64,000 bases of DNA, taken from Williamsia sp. 1138. Lineage in GTDB: Bacteria > Actinomycetota > Actinomycetes > Mycobacteriales > Mycobacteriaceae. The translations under genes and the position numbers were made by a program. The notes under the pieces are model-generated. The model had not been told where the DNA came from. It worked only from the letters and a program-made list of their open reading frames with translations, and searched no databases. Of this stretch, positions 8,509 through 19,077 are shown in pieces (position 1 is the first letter of the stretch; each line of letters opens with the position of its first letter). The stretch lies in contig NZ_MJEJ02000043.1 of assembly GCF_002095435.2 (NCBI RefSeq), forward strand, positions 126,084 to 190,083, read 5' to 3'.

Positions 8509-8580
8509 CGGGCGATCAGGTCGTCCAGCGTGTGCCCGAGGTGTGCCCGATCCCACTCCGCGAACCACCGGCCTCCCCGT

Positions 8581-8608
8581 TTGGCCCGAGCGATTGATCG
8601 GCTACTGT
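8581..8608 (+). promoter_or_regulatory. Candidate promoter of mutA-mutB-meaB
   Basis: TTGGCC (8581-8586) and TACTGT (8603-8608) are separated by 16 bp, giving an untranslated leader of about 55 nt before mutA. The decamer GTGTGCCCGA occurs twice just upstream (8530-8539 and 8541-8550), at 11-bp period, and could be an activator or repressor site. No cobalamin riboswitch is apparent in the leader. Confidence 0.45.
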
Positions 8609-8671
8609 CGATCCACGTCCAGATGCGACAGACATCACGACGTCACCAGCTGATCGAAGGGCTCACGACGA

Positions 8672-10627
8672 ATGCCGGATACCGGACCAGACTTCCAAGA
8701 CCTGGAGGCGAACTACGAACAGTGGTCCGCCGCCGCTGCGCAGGTACTCGCGAAGTCCAAGCGGGTCGACGTCGCGGATCTTCGCGACACCCCTGAGGCG
8801 TTGCTCTCGACGATCACGCCCGACGAGCTCGTCATCAAACCGCTGTACACGCGCCGAGACGAAATAGACGAGCCGGGACTGCCGGGTACGTATCCGTTCG
8901 TCCGCGGAAGCGATCCCACTCGCGATGTGAACATGGGTTGGCGGGTCACCGAGCGTTTCGGTGACCCGGGAGACGTAGCGAAGCGGAGCTCGACCAGTAG
9001 TCCAGGAGACGTGGCGAAGCGGAGCTCGACCGATGAGCCACTGAGCGAGCCGCAGGATCCGGCGGCGTTGAATGCGGCCATTCTGGACGCGTTGAACAAC
9101 GGTGCCAGTGGCCTGTGGCTGACCGTCGGACCGGACGCGATCGGCGTCGATCAGCTGGCGGCAGTTCTCGACGGTGTCCTGTTGGACCTGATCCCGGTGA
9201 CGATCGATGCGGGTGCTGCGGGCATCGAAGCCGCACGAGTCCTCGCGCCGCTGCTACCTGATACCGCGAGCGTCGGTACTGCCTCGTCCTTTGGATTGGC
9301 CCCGCTGACCGCTGCGTATTCCGGCCGTCCCGCCGTGGACCTCGACGCCGCTGTGCGCGTTGCCGCAGAAGCCGGTCCCGGGGTTCGTGCCATCCGCGTC
9401 GACGGCACCGACTTCGCACTGGGGGGCGCCACCGATGTGCAGGAACTGGCCTTGGTCACCGCAGCGGGTGTCGATTACCTGCGTGCCCTGACCGCAGCGG
9501 GTGTGGCTGTGGACAGCGCGCTGTCGCAGTTGACGTTTGCGCTGTCCGCCACCGACGACCAGTTCGGCACGATGGCGAAGTTCCGCGCCATTCGGCGGTT
9601 GTGGGGCCGCGTCGCCGAGGCCTCCGGGGCGCCCGAGGCGGGCGCGGCGGTGACCCATGGGGTCACGGCGCTGGGAATGATGAGCCAGCGCGATCCCTGG
9701 GTGAACATGCTGCGGGTCACCACGGCGACGTTCGGTGCCGGGGTGGGCGGTGCCGATCAGATCACCGTGCTGCCCTTCGATGCCGCATTGGCCCCCGCCG
9801 ATCGCACGACCAACCCGAGCTTCTCGCGGCGCATGGCGCGCAACACACAGTTGCTGCTCCTCGAGGAGTCCAACGTCGCGAAGGTCGTCGATCCGGCAGG
9901 CGGCGCGTGGTTCGTCGAATCCCTCACCGACAACCTGGCGTCGGCCGCGTGGGCATTGTTCCAGGACATCGAATCGAAGGGCGGCTACCGGCAGGCGCTG
10001 GCCGACGGCTGGATCGGCGAACAGATCGCCACCGCGCTGACCGCCAGGGAGAAGGCCGTCGCGCACCGCACCACCGCGCTCACCGGGATCAACGAGTTCC
10101 CGAACCTCGGCGAGAAGCCGTTGCGCACACCGGAGTCGGCGGATTTTGCCGATCTGCCGTCGGCGGCGCCCGTCCTCGCTCGCATTGCTCGGCCATTCGA
10201 ACGACTGCGGGATCGCTCCGATGCCCATCTGGCCGCGCACGGCCATCGGCCGACCGCGATCATGTTGCCGTTGGGTTCGGTCGCCGAGCACAACGGCCGG
10301 ACCACGTTTGTCGCGAACCTACTGGCGGCCGGCGGAATCGAAACCGTCAACCCCGGTCCACTGGACGGTGCTTCTGTGGCCGGGGCCATCGAAGCCGCCG
10401 GGACCCCGACGGTCGCAGTGCTGTGCGCTGCCAACCCGCGGTATGCATCGGACGGCCCTCCGGCGCTCGCCGCAGCGCGGGCCGCAGGTGTGTCGACTGT
10501 GTTGCTCGCCGGACCACCCAAGGCATGGACCGATGAGTCGGACAAGCCGGATGGTTATCTGCAGATCGGGATCGATGCGATCTCGGTGTTGACCGAATTA
10601 CTCGACACGATCGAGGCGAAGAGCTGA
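8672..10627 (+). CDS. mutA: Methylmalonyl-CoA mutase small subunit
   Basis: The small (beta) subunit of adenosylcobalamin-dependent methylmalonyl-CoA mutase, which interconverts (R)-methylmalonyl-CoA and succinyl-CoA in propionate, odd-chain and cholesterol catabolism. It has the MCM TIM-barrel core ([11 protein letters not shown] near 55, [36 protein letters not shown]) and a degenerate C-terminal cobalamin-like domain. At 651 residues it is longer than the mycobacterial protein (about 615). The excess lies at residues about 98-128, where GDVAKRSST occurs twice in tandem within a disordered-looking insertion. The start ATG 8672 has GAAGG about 11 nt upstream. mutB follows after one base, so the two are coupled. 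Confidence 0.95.
   Translation: MPDTGPDFQDLEANYEQWSAAAAQVLAKSKRVDVADLRDTPEALLSTITPDELVIKPLYTRRDEIDEPGLPGTYPFVRGSDPTRDVNMGWRVTERFGDPGDVAKRSSTSSPGDVAKRSSTDEPLSEPQDPAALNAAILDALNNGASGLWLTVGPDAIGVDQLAAVLDGVLLDLIPVTIDAGAAGIEAARVLAPLLPDTASVGTASSFGLAPLTAAYSGRPAVDLDAAVRVAAEAGPGVRAIRVDGTDFALGGATDVQELALVTAAGVDYLRALTAAGVAVDSALSQLTFALSATDDQFGTMAKFRAIRRLWGRVAEASGAPEAGAAVTHGVTALGMMSQRDPWVNMLRVTTATFGAGVGGADQITVLPFDAALAPADRTTNPSFSRRMARNTQLLLLEESNVAKVVDPAGGAWFVESLTDNLASAAWALFQDIESKGGYRQALADGWIGEQIATALTAREKAVAHRTTALTGINEFPNLGEKPLRTPESADFADLPSAAPVLARIARPFERLRDRSDAHLAAHGHRPTAIMLPLGSVAEHNGRTTFVANLLAAGGIETVNPGPLDGASVAGAIEAAGTPTVAVLCAANPRYASDGPPALAAARAAGVSTVLLAGPPKAWTDESDKPDGYLQIGIDAISVLTELLDTIEAKS
8944..9031 (+). 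repeat. Inverted repeat plus tandem 27-bp direct repeats inside mutA
   Basis: GGGTCACC at 8944-8951 pairs with GGTGACCC at 8961-8968 (perfect 8-bp stem, 9-nt loop). It is followed by two copies of a 27-bp sequence at 8969-8995 and 9005-9031 that differ at one position and are 36 bp apart, thus in frame. Each encodes [10 protein letters not shown] third copy with the same coding frame ends prcB (53091-53118). The block falls where MutA is longer than its relatives, so I infer an inserted intragenic element. Confidence 0.8.
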
Positions 10628-10628
10628 T

Positions 10629-12881
<2,253 letters not shown>

Positions 12882-12893
12882 CCGACTACGCAC

Positions 12894-13880
12894 ATGCCTA
12901 GGCCCCCACTGGATCTGGCGGCGATGGCCGATGCCGTCCGGGCCGACAAACGCGCTGATCTGGCGCGTGCGATCACCCTGGTCGAGTCGACGCGGGCCGA
13001 TCATCGCGACCAGGCCCAGGAACTGCTCCTGTCGCTCGGTACCGACACCGGCAACTCATACCGGGTAGGGATCACCGGTGTCCCCGGGGTGGGCAAGTCG
13101 ACGACCATCGAGGCCCTCGGCATGTACCTCATCGAACAGGGTCACAAGGTGGCCGTGCTGGCCGTCGACCCGTCCTCGACTCGCACCGGCGGCTCGATCC
13201 TCGGCGACAAGACCAGGATGGGGCAGCTCTCCGTACATCCTCGGGCCTACATCCGGCCCTCACCCACCTCGGGCACGCTGGGCGGGGTGGCCAAGGCCAC
13301 CCGCGAGACCATGGTGCTGCTCGAGGCAGCCGGGTTCGACGTGGTCCTGGTGGAGACCGTCGGTGTGGGTCAGTCCGAGGTGACTGTCGCGAACATGGTC
13401 GACGTCTTCTGTTTCCTCACCCTTGCCCGCACCGGAGACTCGTTGCAGGGCATCAAGAAAGGCGTCCTCGAACTGGCCGACATCGTCGTGGTCAACAAGG
13501 CCGACGGTAAGTACCAGCGCGAAGCCCAGAACGCGGCTCGGGAACTCCAGGGAGCGCTCAAGCTGCTCACGCCACACGAAGCGATCTGGCGCCCGCCGGT
13601 GCTGACCATGAGCGCCCTGGAGAACACCGGCGTCGCGGAGTTCTGGCAGACAGTCCTCAAACACAAAGAGGTCTTGCGCGAGGCGGGCGAGTTCGAGGCC
13701 CGTCGCAACCGCCAACAGGTCAACTGGACCTGGGCCATGGTCACCGACCAACTGCTACGTCGTCTCGACGCGAATCCGGAAGTGCGCGCGATCAGAGACC
13801 GTGTCGAGGACGAGGTGCGCGCTGGCACCCTCACACCCGCCTTGGCCGCCGCCGAAATAGTCGAGGCATTCGACTCGTAA
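12894..13880 (+). CDS. meaB: Methylmalonyl-CoA mutase-associated GTPase MeaB
   Basis: A 328-residue G3E-family GTPase that gates cofactor loading into, and protects, methylmalonyl-CoA mutase. Walker A is GVPGVGKS (62-69); further signatures are DPSSTRTGGSILGDKTRM (switch region), the ETVGVGQSE stretch and the guanine-specificity motif NKADG. The C-terminal dimerisation region ends with LAAAEIVEAFDS. It starts at ATG 12894 in the same operon as mutAB. The equivalent in M. tuberculosis is Rv1496. It is convergent with the nucleoside hydrolase across the tandem-repeat array. Confidence 0.95.
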   Translation: MPRPPLDLAAMADAVRADKRADLARAITLVESTRADHRDQAQELLLSLGTDTGNSYRVGITGVPGVGKSTTIEALGMYLIEQGHKVAVLAVDPSSTRTGGSILGDKTRMGQLSVHPRAYIRPSPTSGTLGGVAKATRETMVLLEAAGFDVVLVETVGVGQSEVTVANMVDVFCFLTLARTGDSLQGIKKGVLELADIVVVNKADGKYQREAQNAARELQGALKLLTPHEAIWRPPVLTMSALENTGVAEFWQTVLKHKEVLREAGEFEARRNRQQVNWTWAMVTDQLLRRLDANPEVRAIRDRVEDEVRAGTLTPALAAAEIVEAFDS

Positions 13881-13917
13881 CATTTGTTCGCTCCGTCGTG
13901 GGTGTTCTACAACTGAG

Positions 13918-14150
13918 GCCCACCCACCCGTTTTCGCCTCGCCCACCGGCAGTTGTGGGTGGGTGGCGCGATTTTGGGTGGGTGGTGGTGTGGGGGTGGC
14001 TCGCTCGCCCACCCGTTTTTGCGTCGCCCACCGGTAGTTGTGGGTGGGTGGCGCGATTTTGGGTGGGTGGTGGTGTGGGGGTGGCTCGCTCGCCCACCCG
14101 TTTTTGCGTCGCCCACCGGTAGTTGTGGGTGGGTGGCGCGAATTCAGGTG
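13918..14150. repeat. 85-bp tandem repeat array, about 2.7 copies, G-quadruplex prone
   Basis: The marker AGTTGTGGGTGGGTGGCGCG recurs at 13951, 14036 and 14121, a period of exactly 85 bp; copies are nearly identical apart from the ends. Each unit holds CGCCCACC facing GGTGGCG-type sequence that can fold as a hairpin, and a run GGGTGGGT...TTTTGGGTGGGTGG that fits a four-tract G-quadruplex on the plus strand (about 13957-14000 and 14042-14085). The array fills the gap between convergent meaB and the nucleoside hydrolase and overlaps the last codons of the latter. It may serve as a bidirectional terminator; that is inference. Confidence 0.9.
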
Positions 14151-15187
14151 GGGGAGGGCGCGGCGACAACCATCGCGAAGGCGGCGACACGTTCGATCAG
14201 GTCGTCGAAGAACAGATCGGCGTCGGTCGTGGTCGCTATCTCGGCGTTGACCGGGCGCCCCCAGAATGCCCGCTCGTCGGCGACCGTCGTTCCGCGCGTG
14301 AGCGATCCGGTCGTCTCCACATCCACGCACGCTGAGCGTGTCTGCGTGATCGACGGGTCCAGCGCGACCGCGGCGGCAAAGGGATCATGCATGTGCGCGA
14401 TGTAGCCCTCGGATTGCGCCTCGTGGAACTCGAAGTAGAAACGGACGGCGTCGACCAGATGCCGGATGAGCACATTGTCCGCGACCGAACGGGTTCCGGG
14501 TTCGTCGTCCGGACCGGGTTGCTCCACCGGACTCGATTCGGCGAGGGCCGCGAGCCGGCCCAGATGATCCGGGGTCATCCGGATGGTCTCCGTGAGATCG
14601 AGCGGACAGATGATGGGCCGCGGTGCGCCGTCGACGCCGAAGGCGGCGAACACCTCTTTGGCCGCTTCTGGATCCACCGCGATGTTCCATTCGCTCGTGG
14701 GGGTGGTGTTGCCACCGTGGTGGAACACTCCGCCCATGATGACGAGTCTGCGTAGCCGCGTCGGCAGCAATGGGTCCCTGCGGATGGCCAGCGCCAGATT
14801 GGTGAGCGGACCGGTCACCAAGCCCACCATCTCGCCCGGGTGGTCCGCGGTCAGGTCGATCCAGGCGTCCGCTGCGTCGCGGGACGATGTCGTCGAGGTG
14901 GGCACCGGCAGTTGGGCGTATCCGATACCGAGCGGGCCGTGGGTGTCCTCGGTGGTGATCAGCGGCGTCTCGAGTGGCGCCTCGGCACCCAGGCACACCT
15001 CGACGTCGTCGCGTCCGCACAGTTCCAGCCAGGCGAGGTTGTTGCCGCACACGACATCGGTCGGGACGTTGCCGCCGGTGGACAGGACCGCGCGCAGATC
15101 CGCAGCCGGATGGGCCAGCAGATAAACCAGCGCGAGAGAGTCGTCGATACCGGTGTCGCAATCGAAGATCAGGGGAACGGAAACCAC
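14144..15187 (-). CDS. Inosine-uridine preferring nucleoside hydrolase family protein
   Basis: A 347-residue nucleoside N-ribohydrolase that would cleave nucleosides to base and ribose in purine/pyrimidine salvage. The Ca2+-binding signature DxDxGxDD is intact at residues 9-16 (DCDTGIDD), followed by VTGPLTNLALAIR and the IMGGVFHHGGN segment typical of the family, and SEWNIAVDPEAA. The start is GTG 15187, with TACGGT 6 nt upstream on the minus strand and no ribosome-binding site, so the mRNA is probably leaderless. The stop lies within the last copy of the 85-bp repeat array. Exact substrate preference cannot be read from sequence. Confidence 0.92.
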   Translation of the reverse strand: MVSVPLIFDCDTGIDDSLALVYLLAHPAADLRAVLSTGGNVPTDVVCGNNLAWLELCGRDDVEVCLGAEAPLETPLITTEDTHGPLGIGYAQLPVPTSTTSSRDAADAWIDLTADHPGEMVGLVTGPLTNLALAIRRDPLLPTRLRRLVIMGGVFHHGGNTTPTSEWNIAVDPEAAKEVFAAFGVDGAPRPIICPLDLTETIRMTPDHLGRLAALAESSPVEQPGPDDEPGTRSVADNVLIRHLVDAVRFYFEFHEAQSEGYIAHMHDPFAAAVALDPSITQTRSACVDVETTGSLTRGTTVADERAFWGRPVNAEIATTTDADLFFDDLIERVAAFAMVVAAPSPT

Positions 15188-15193
15188 CTGATG

Positions 15194-15199
15194 ACCGTA
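15194..15199 (-). promoter_or_regulatory. -10 box of leaderless nucleoside hydrolase promoter
   Basis: TACGGT on the minus strand, 6 nt before the GTG start at 15187. Confidence 0.5.
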
Positions 15200-15260
15200 G
15201 TTGAATCCGGGATCGAGGAGAACTCCACCCGAAACCCTGTCGTGGTGCGACGTCGACTGC

Positions 15261-15266
15261 TAATCT
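15261..15266 (+). promoter_or_regulatory. Candidate -10 box for the MpaB-type oxygenase
   Basis: TAATCT lies 33 nt before the ATG at 15300 and is followed by a normal AGAGGA ribosome-binding site, so this gene has an ordinary leader. No convincing -35 element is visible. Confidence 0.35.
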
Positions 15267-15299
15267 GAACACAACCGTTTCCTGATGAGAGGATCCACC

Positions 15300-16286
15300 A
15301 TGACGATCACGGAACCGACACCCCGTCAGCGCACGTCCGCCCCGGGTGAGGGCGAAGATCGACTGATCAACAACAGCGACAGTGACATCGAGCTCGTACC
15401 GCCGGGTTCGATCACGGCCGAGCACACCGGTCGCTTCACATTTCTGCCCGTCAACGGGGCCGCGTTCGTCATGCAGGTGATGCACCCGGTGATCGGCGAC
15501 GTCGTCGGCAAGTACTCGGTCTTCCGGACCGACCCGGGTGGGCGTGCGATCCGGTCGATCGACTCGGTGCTGCGCTGGGTGTACGGGGGCGAAGAGGCGC
15601 TGGCAGAGGGTAAGCGACTCCGGAAGATGCATCAGCCGTTGCAGATGAAGAACGCCCAGGGCAAGCACATCAGCGCGCTCAATCCCGAGGCCTACCAGTG
15701 GGTGATCGCGACGGCGTTCCCGACCACGCTGTCGGCGGGGCCGCTGCTCATCGGACGTGAGTTCAGCGACACGGAGAAACAAGAGATCTTCCGCGACAAT
15801 CGACGCATCGCAAAGATCGTCCAGGTGCCGATGAAGGGGTACCCAGAGTCCATCGGGGAGTTCGATGAATACTTCGACGACTTCATCGAGAACAAACTGG
15901 TGGCTCACGAGGTCGCGCTGGAGCTGATCGCTCAGATGCGGCAGGCGCCGCCTCTTCCCGAGTCGGTGCCTGCGGCGCTTCGGCCCGCCGCGATCAAGGC
16001 GGCGAAGATCGCCACCTCACCGATCCAGAATCTGAACTACTTGACCACGGTGGGGGTGATGGATCCCCGGGTGCGTGAGATCCTCGGCCTGAGCTGGAGC
16101 GACCGTGAGCAGCGTGACCTCGAGCGGATGCACCGCGTCATCCGACGTTCCTACAAAGTGTTGCCGGATCGATTGACCTACTTCCCGCTGGCCTACCACG
16201 CCCGCCGCCACCATGCGGCGATCCTTGCGATGAAGAAGCGGGAGAACGCCGGCGCCGCCTACCACGTGCGCGAACGTCAGGCCTGA
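15300..16286 (+). CDS. Oxygenase MpaB family protein (DUF2236)
   Basis: A 328-residue protein of the MpaB/latex-clearing-protein superfamily, putative heme-b dependent oxygenases. Visible features are GAAFVMQVMHPVIGDVVGKYSVFRTDP, the ATAFPTTLSAGPLLIGREFS segment, the YPESIGEFDEYFDDFIENKL block characteristic of DUF2236, and a C-terminal YHARRHHAAI histidine cluster. No signal peptide is seen. The ATG at 15300 is chosen because AGAGGA precedes it by 6 nt; an in-frame ATG at 15285 overlaps that site. Its 3' end overlaps the convergent DinB-like gene by 10 bp. Substrate is unknown. Confidence 0.85.
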   Translation: MTITEPTPRQRTSAPGEGEDRLINNSDSDIELVPPGSITAEHTGRFTFLPVNGAAFVMQVMHPVIGDVVGKYSVFRTDPGGRAIRSIDSVLRWVYGGEEALAEGKRLRKMHQPLQMKNAQGKHISALNPEAYQWVIATAFPTTLSAGPLLIGREFSDTEKQEIFRDNRRIAKIVQVPMKGYPESIGEFDEYFDDFIENKLVAHEVALELIAQMRQAPPLPESVPAALRPAAIKAAKIATSPIQNLNYLTTVGVMDPRVREILGLSWSDREQRDLERMHRVIRRSYKVLPDRLTYFPLAYHARRHHAAILAMKKRENAGAAYHVRERQA

Positions 16287-16762
16287 GTCAGGACATCCCG
16301 CGTCAGCTCCAGTTGGCCCAGGTGTTGGGCCAACTCGCGCTGGATGTGGAGCAGCACCCACTCCGGCGTCGCGGTCGCGGCGTTGCCGCGGGTGGACCCC
16401 TGTGCGGATCGGTCGCGGATCCCTTCGGACACAGCGATATCCACCCAGCTGGGCAGGCGCGACCGGACCTCGCCGACCCGGTGGATGAGCTCATCCACCG
16501 GTCCGGTGGCAATGAACTCCGCATCTCGGTCGCGTGGTATCCGCTCCCCACCGATCACTGATCCAGCCCAGTGCTCCAACATCCCCACACAGTGGAACAC
16601 GATGGCGTACGGGCTGTTCGCGCCGTCGAGAGAAGGCCGGCGATTGGCCAGGTCGTCGCCGAGGTCGGCCAGGATCGACGTCATCGCCTCGAGCGATTCG
16701 CCGCCGATCTCGAGCATGGCCTCGGCCAGCGGCGACGAGACCTGATCCTTACCGTTCACCAC
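16277..16762 (-). CDS. DinB/DUF664-like putative mycothiol-dependent protein
   Basis: A 161-residue four-helix-bundle-type protein. VFHCVGMLEHWAGSVIGGE and LLHIQRELAQHLGQLELTRD carry the His residues expected to form the DinB metal site. Actinobacterial members are often thiol (mycothiol) S-transferases; that assignment is by family analogy only, although mshC elsewhere in the window shows that the cell makes mycothiol. GTG 16762 overlaps the end of the upstream SDR gene by 7 bp, so the pair is coupled. The 3' end overlaps the convergent oxygenase by 10 bp. Confidence 0.78.
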   Translation of the reverse strand: MVNGKDQVSSPLAEAMLEIGGESLEAMTSILADLGDDLANRRPSLDGANSPYAIVFHCVGMLEHWAGSVIGGERIPRDRDAEFIATGPVDELIHRVGEVRSRLPSWVDIAVSEGIRDRSAQGSTRGNAATATPEWVLLHIQRELAQHLGQLELTRDVLTQA

Positions 16763-18201
16763 GGGTAGGGCTCGAAGTCCTTGAGGAACACCCCGTACAG
16801 ATCGACACCCGACTCGCCCTGGACGACGGGGTCGTATACGCGCGCCGCGCCATCGACGAGATCGAGAGGCGCCCGGAAGCCTTCCTCGGCCAGCCGCACC
16901 TTGCTGGTGTGCGGGCGCTCGTCGGTGATCCAGCCGGTATCCACCGCGGTGACCAGGATGCCGTCGTCGAAGAGGTCACCCGCGCTGGTACGCGTCAGCA
17001 TGTTCAACGCGGCCTTGGCCATGTTCGTGTGCGGATGACCCGGCCCTTTGTACCCCCGAGAAAAGATGCCTTCCATCGCGGAGACGTTGACCACGTACTT
17101 CCGCCGTGCGGGTGATGCACGCAGCGCAGGGGTCAGCCTGGACAGCAGGATGAACGGGGCCACGCTGTTGCACAGCTGCACCTCGAGCAGTTCGAGCGGG
17201 TCGACCTGATCGACGGTCTCGACCCAGCTGTTGCTGTCGACGAGGTCCGGCAACAGTCCTCCGGCGTCGATGGCGGTGCCGTCTGCGATCCGTTCGACGG
17301 TCGCCGAACCCGCTGTCATGGCAAGGGCAGCGAGCGCCTTGGCAGCAGAATCGGAATCGCCGCCGGAAGCCAGGGCCTGTGGGTGTAACTCACTGCTGTC
17401 GCCCATCGTCAGCACCGGGACCGTCGCCGCGGCCCCGGTCAGTGGGGCGCGCTCGGCATCCGCGAGCGAACTGTACGCACCGGGGGACCGTCGCACCGTC
17501 TGCGCGGCGTTGTTGATGAGGATCTCCAACGGTCCCTTCGCCGCGATCGAATCGGCGAGATCGGTCACCTGGGCGGGATCGCGAAGATCGATACCGACGA
17601 TGTGCAGCCGATGCAACCACTGGTCCGAGTCGGGCTGCCTGGCGAACCGGCGTGCGGCATCGCGTGGGAACCGGGTCGTGATGGTCAACTCGGCGCCATC
17701 ACGCAGGAGCATCAAGGCGATGTACATCCCGATCTTCGCGCGGCCGCCGGTCAGCAGAGCGCGTCGTCCCGTGAGGTCGGCGTGCTGGGTTCGCTTCTCC
17801 CGGTTCTCGGCAGCGCACGCAGGGCAGAGTTGATGGTGGAATGCGTCGACCCGCGTGTACTCCTGCTTGCAGATGTAGCAGTTCTGCGGACGGATGAGGG
17901 TCCCGGCACTGGATCCGGGCGCGCCGGTCAGCGGCAACCCGGCTGTCTCGTCGTCGATGCGGTCGGGTGAACCGGTTGCCGTCGCGGCCAGCACTTTTCG
18001 GTCCGCGTCCAGGCGCACCTGGTGCTTTTGCTTCTTGCGGCGACGCTTGGCCTGTTTGAACATGTGCGCGACCGCGCGCTGGACCTGGATCGAATCCGGA
18101 TGTCCGGCGTCGAGTTCCGCCGCCTGATCCAGGACCCGGCGGAACACCGCCATGTCGGCGACGTCGATGGAATCAGTGGGGGCTTCGTGCACGCATCGCA
18201 T
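16756..18201 (-). CDS. SDR-fold protein with N-terminal zinc ribbon, catalytic Tyr missing
   Basis: A 481-residue protein. Residues 1-70 are helical and very basic (AKRRRKKQKH, 51-60), residues 108-129 form a C-x2-C...C-x2-C zinc ribbon (Cys108, 111, 126, 129), and from residue 143 a Rossmann fold begins (TGGRAKIG 151-158, NNAAQ 230-234). The catalytic Ser is present (Ser374, VNVSAMEG) and the Lys too (Lys396), but the YxxxK position reads TNMAK, so the Tyr is Thr392; Tyr384 might substitute. A central insertion (about 255-330) is Ala/Gly-rich. It is likely a non-classical or non-catalytic SDR, perhaps nucleic-acid associated via the ribbon and basic arm (inference). It is coupled to the DinB-like gene. 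Confidence 0.8.
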   Translation of the reverse strand: MRCVHEAPTDSIDVADMAVFRRVLDQAAELDAGHPDSIQVQRAVAHMFKQAKRRRKKQKHQVRLDADRKVLAATATGSPDRIDDETAGLPLTGAPGSSAGTLIRPQNCYICKQEYTRVDAFHHQLCPACAAENREKRTQHADLTGRRALLTGGRAKIGMYIALMLLRDGAELTITTRFPRDAARRFARQPDSDQWLHRLHIVGIDLRDPAQVTDLADSIAAKGPLEILINNAAQTVRRSPGAYSSLADAERAPLTGAAATVPVLTMGDSSELHPQALASGGDSDSAAKALAALAMTAGSATVERIADGTAIDAGGLLPDLVDSNSWVETVDQVDPLELLEVQLCNSVAPFILLSRLTPALRASPARRKYVVNVSAMEGIFSRGYKGPGHPHTNMAKAALNMLTRTSAGDLFDDGILVTAVDTGWITDERPHTSKVRLAEEGFRAPLDLVDGAARVYDPVVQGESGVDLYGVFLKDFEPYPW

Positions 18202-18243
18202 TGTAGTGACCGTTCGCGATCGTCAGATCCGCCTGCCCGGCGT

Positions 18244-18777
18244 TCACGTCGCGGGGGCCGGGGGCGGAACCGGTTGGGTTGCCTCGACAGCGCGGCGCGG
18301 CGTCATGGCCACGAACCACGCCTCCTGGACGCCGAGGATCACGATGATCGTCAGCAGCAGGCCCTCGACCTCTATGGGGGCCAGCGTGATATTCAGGGCG
18401 TCGACGAGAGCGGGCGAGAGTGCGACGACGAAAACCAGCACATACAGCGGTACTCCGAGACCGGCCAGGATCCACGGCATGACCTTGCTGTCGGTGTTGG
18501 CGCGGAACTGGATCGCCAGCATCACCACGCCGATGGCCCCGACGACACCTGCGAAGGCGAATCCGGTCCGCCAGATGGCGCCGATCTGCGGAGCGACTTG
18601 TGCGAAGAGGGAGACCGCTGCGGCGACGACGAACTGTAGGGAGACGAGGTAGGCCATCTGGCCGCCGTGGCCGTCCTTGCCGGTGAGATCGTCGCGATCC
18701 TTGATGGCCACCCACCACAGACCGAGCAAGGTGAAGTTCGTGGCTGCTACGACTCCGTAGAAAGCGGACTGGTCCAT
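18244..18777 (-). CDS. Conserved membrane protein of unknown function
   Basis: A 177-residue protein with about five hydrophobic helices: 6-24 (FYGVVAATNFTLLGLWWVAI), 42-62, 72-90, 103-122 and 137-157. It ends in a Pro/Ala tail. No family is recognised. The start ATG 18777 is preceded on the minus strand by TATGGT with a 6-nt gap and no ribosome-binding site, so the mRNA is probably leaderless. It lies just downstream of tRNA-Leu and 42 bp before the SDR gene, which probably has its own start signals. Confidence 0.75.
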   Translation of the reverse strand: MDQSAFYGVVAATNFTLLGLWWVAIKDRDDLTGKDGHGGQMAYLVSLQFVVAAAVSLFAQVAPQIGAIWRTGFAFAGVVGAIGVVMLAIQFRANTDSKVMPWILAGLGVPLYVLVFVVALSPALVDALNITLAPIEVEGLLLTIIVILGVQEAWFVAMTPRRAVEATQPVPPPAPAT

Positions 18778-18783
18778 AGCGGA

Positions 18784-18789
18784 ACCATA
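18784..18789 (-). promoter_or_regulatory. -10 box of leaderless membrane-protein promoter
   Basis: TATGGT on the minus strand, 6 nt before the ATG at 18777. Confidence 0.5.
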
Positions 18790-18828
18790 ATCGCAGGTGA
18801 GAACACGCGGGTGGTGCTTACGCCGGGT

Positions 18829-18866
18829 AAAGAAAAACCGTGATCCGCATCTCTGCGAACCACGGT
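18829..18866 (-). terminator. Intrinsic terminator of tRNA-Leu
   Basis: On the minus strand, 10 nt past the tRNA, ACCGTGGTTCGC pairs with GCGGATCACGGT around a short loop and is followed by TTTTCTTT. The stem is nearly perfect and the U-tract is clear, which is unusual for this GC-rich window. Confidence 0.8.
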
Positions 18867-18875
18867 CTCCTTGGG

Positions 18876-18961
18876 TGTCCGAGGGGGGACTTGAACCCCC
18901 ACGTCCGTTAATAGGACACTAGCACCTCAAGCTAGCGCGTCTGCCATTCCGCCACTCGGAC
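18876..18961 (-). tRNA. tRNA-Leu (anticodon GAG)
   Basis: An 86-nt class II tRNA. The acceptor stem pairs GTCCGAG (18955-18961) with CTCGGAC (18877-18883), the discriminator base is A at 18876, and CCA is not encoded. The anticodon loop TTGAGGT gives GAG, reading CUC and CUU. The T-arm contains GGTTCAAGTCC, and a long variable arm (TGTCCTATTAACGGACG) is typical of tRNA-Leu. Confidence 0.97.
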
Positions 18962-19077
18962 CCGAGTCGCTGTCAGGACGTACCTGCCAGCGCCGGATAA
19001 CATTAGCCGACTGGCCGCCTTCAACCCAAATCGCCAGCACAGCCCCGATATCGACGCCGTTTTGCTACCAATGATCC

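Noticed and set aside
8496-8671. Possible cobalamin riboswitch before mutA
   Set aside because: The candidate leader is only about 55-60 nt and I see no B12-box-like sequence; too short for the known class.
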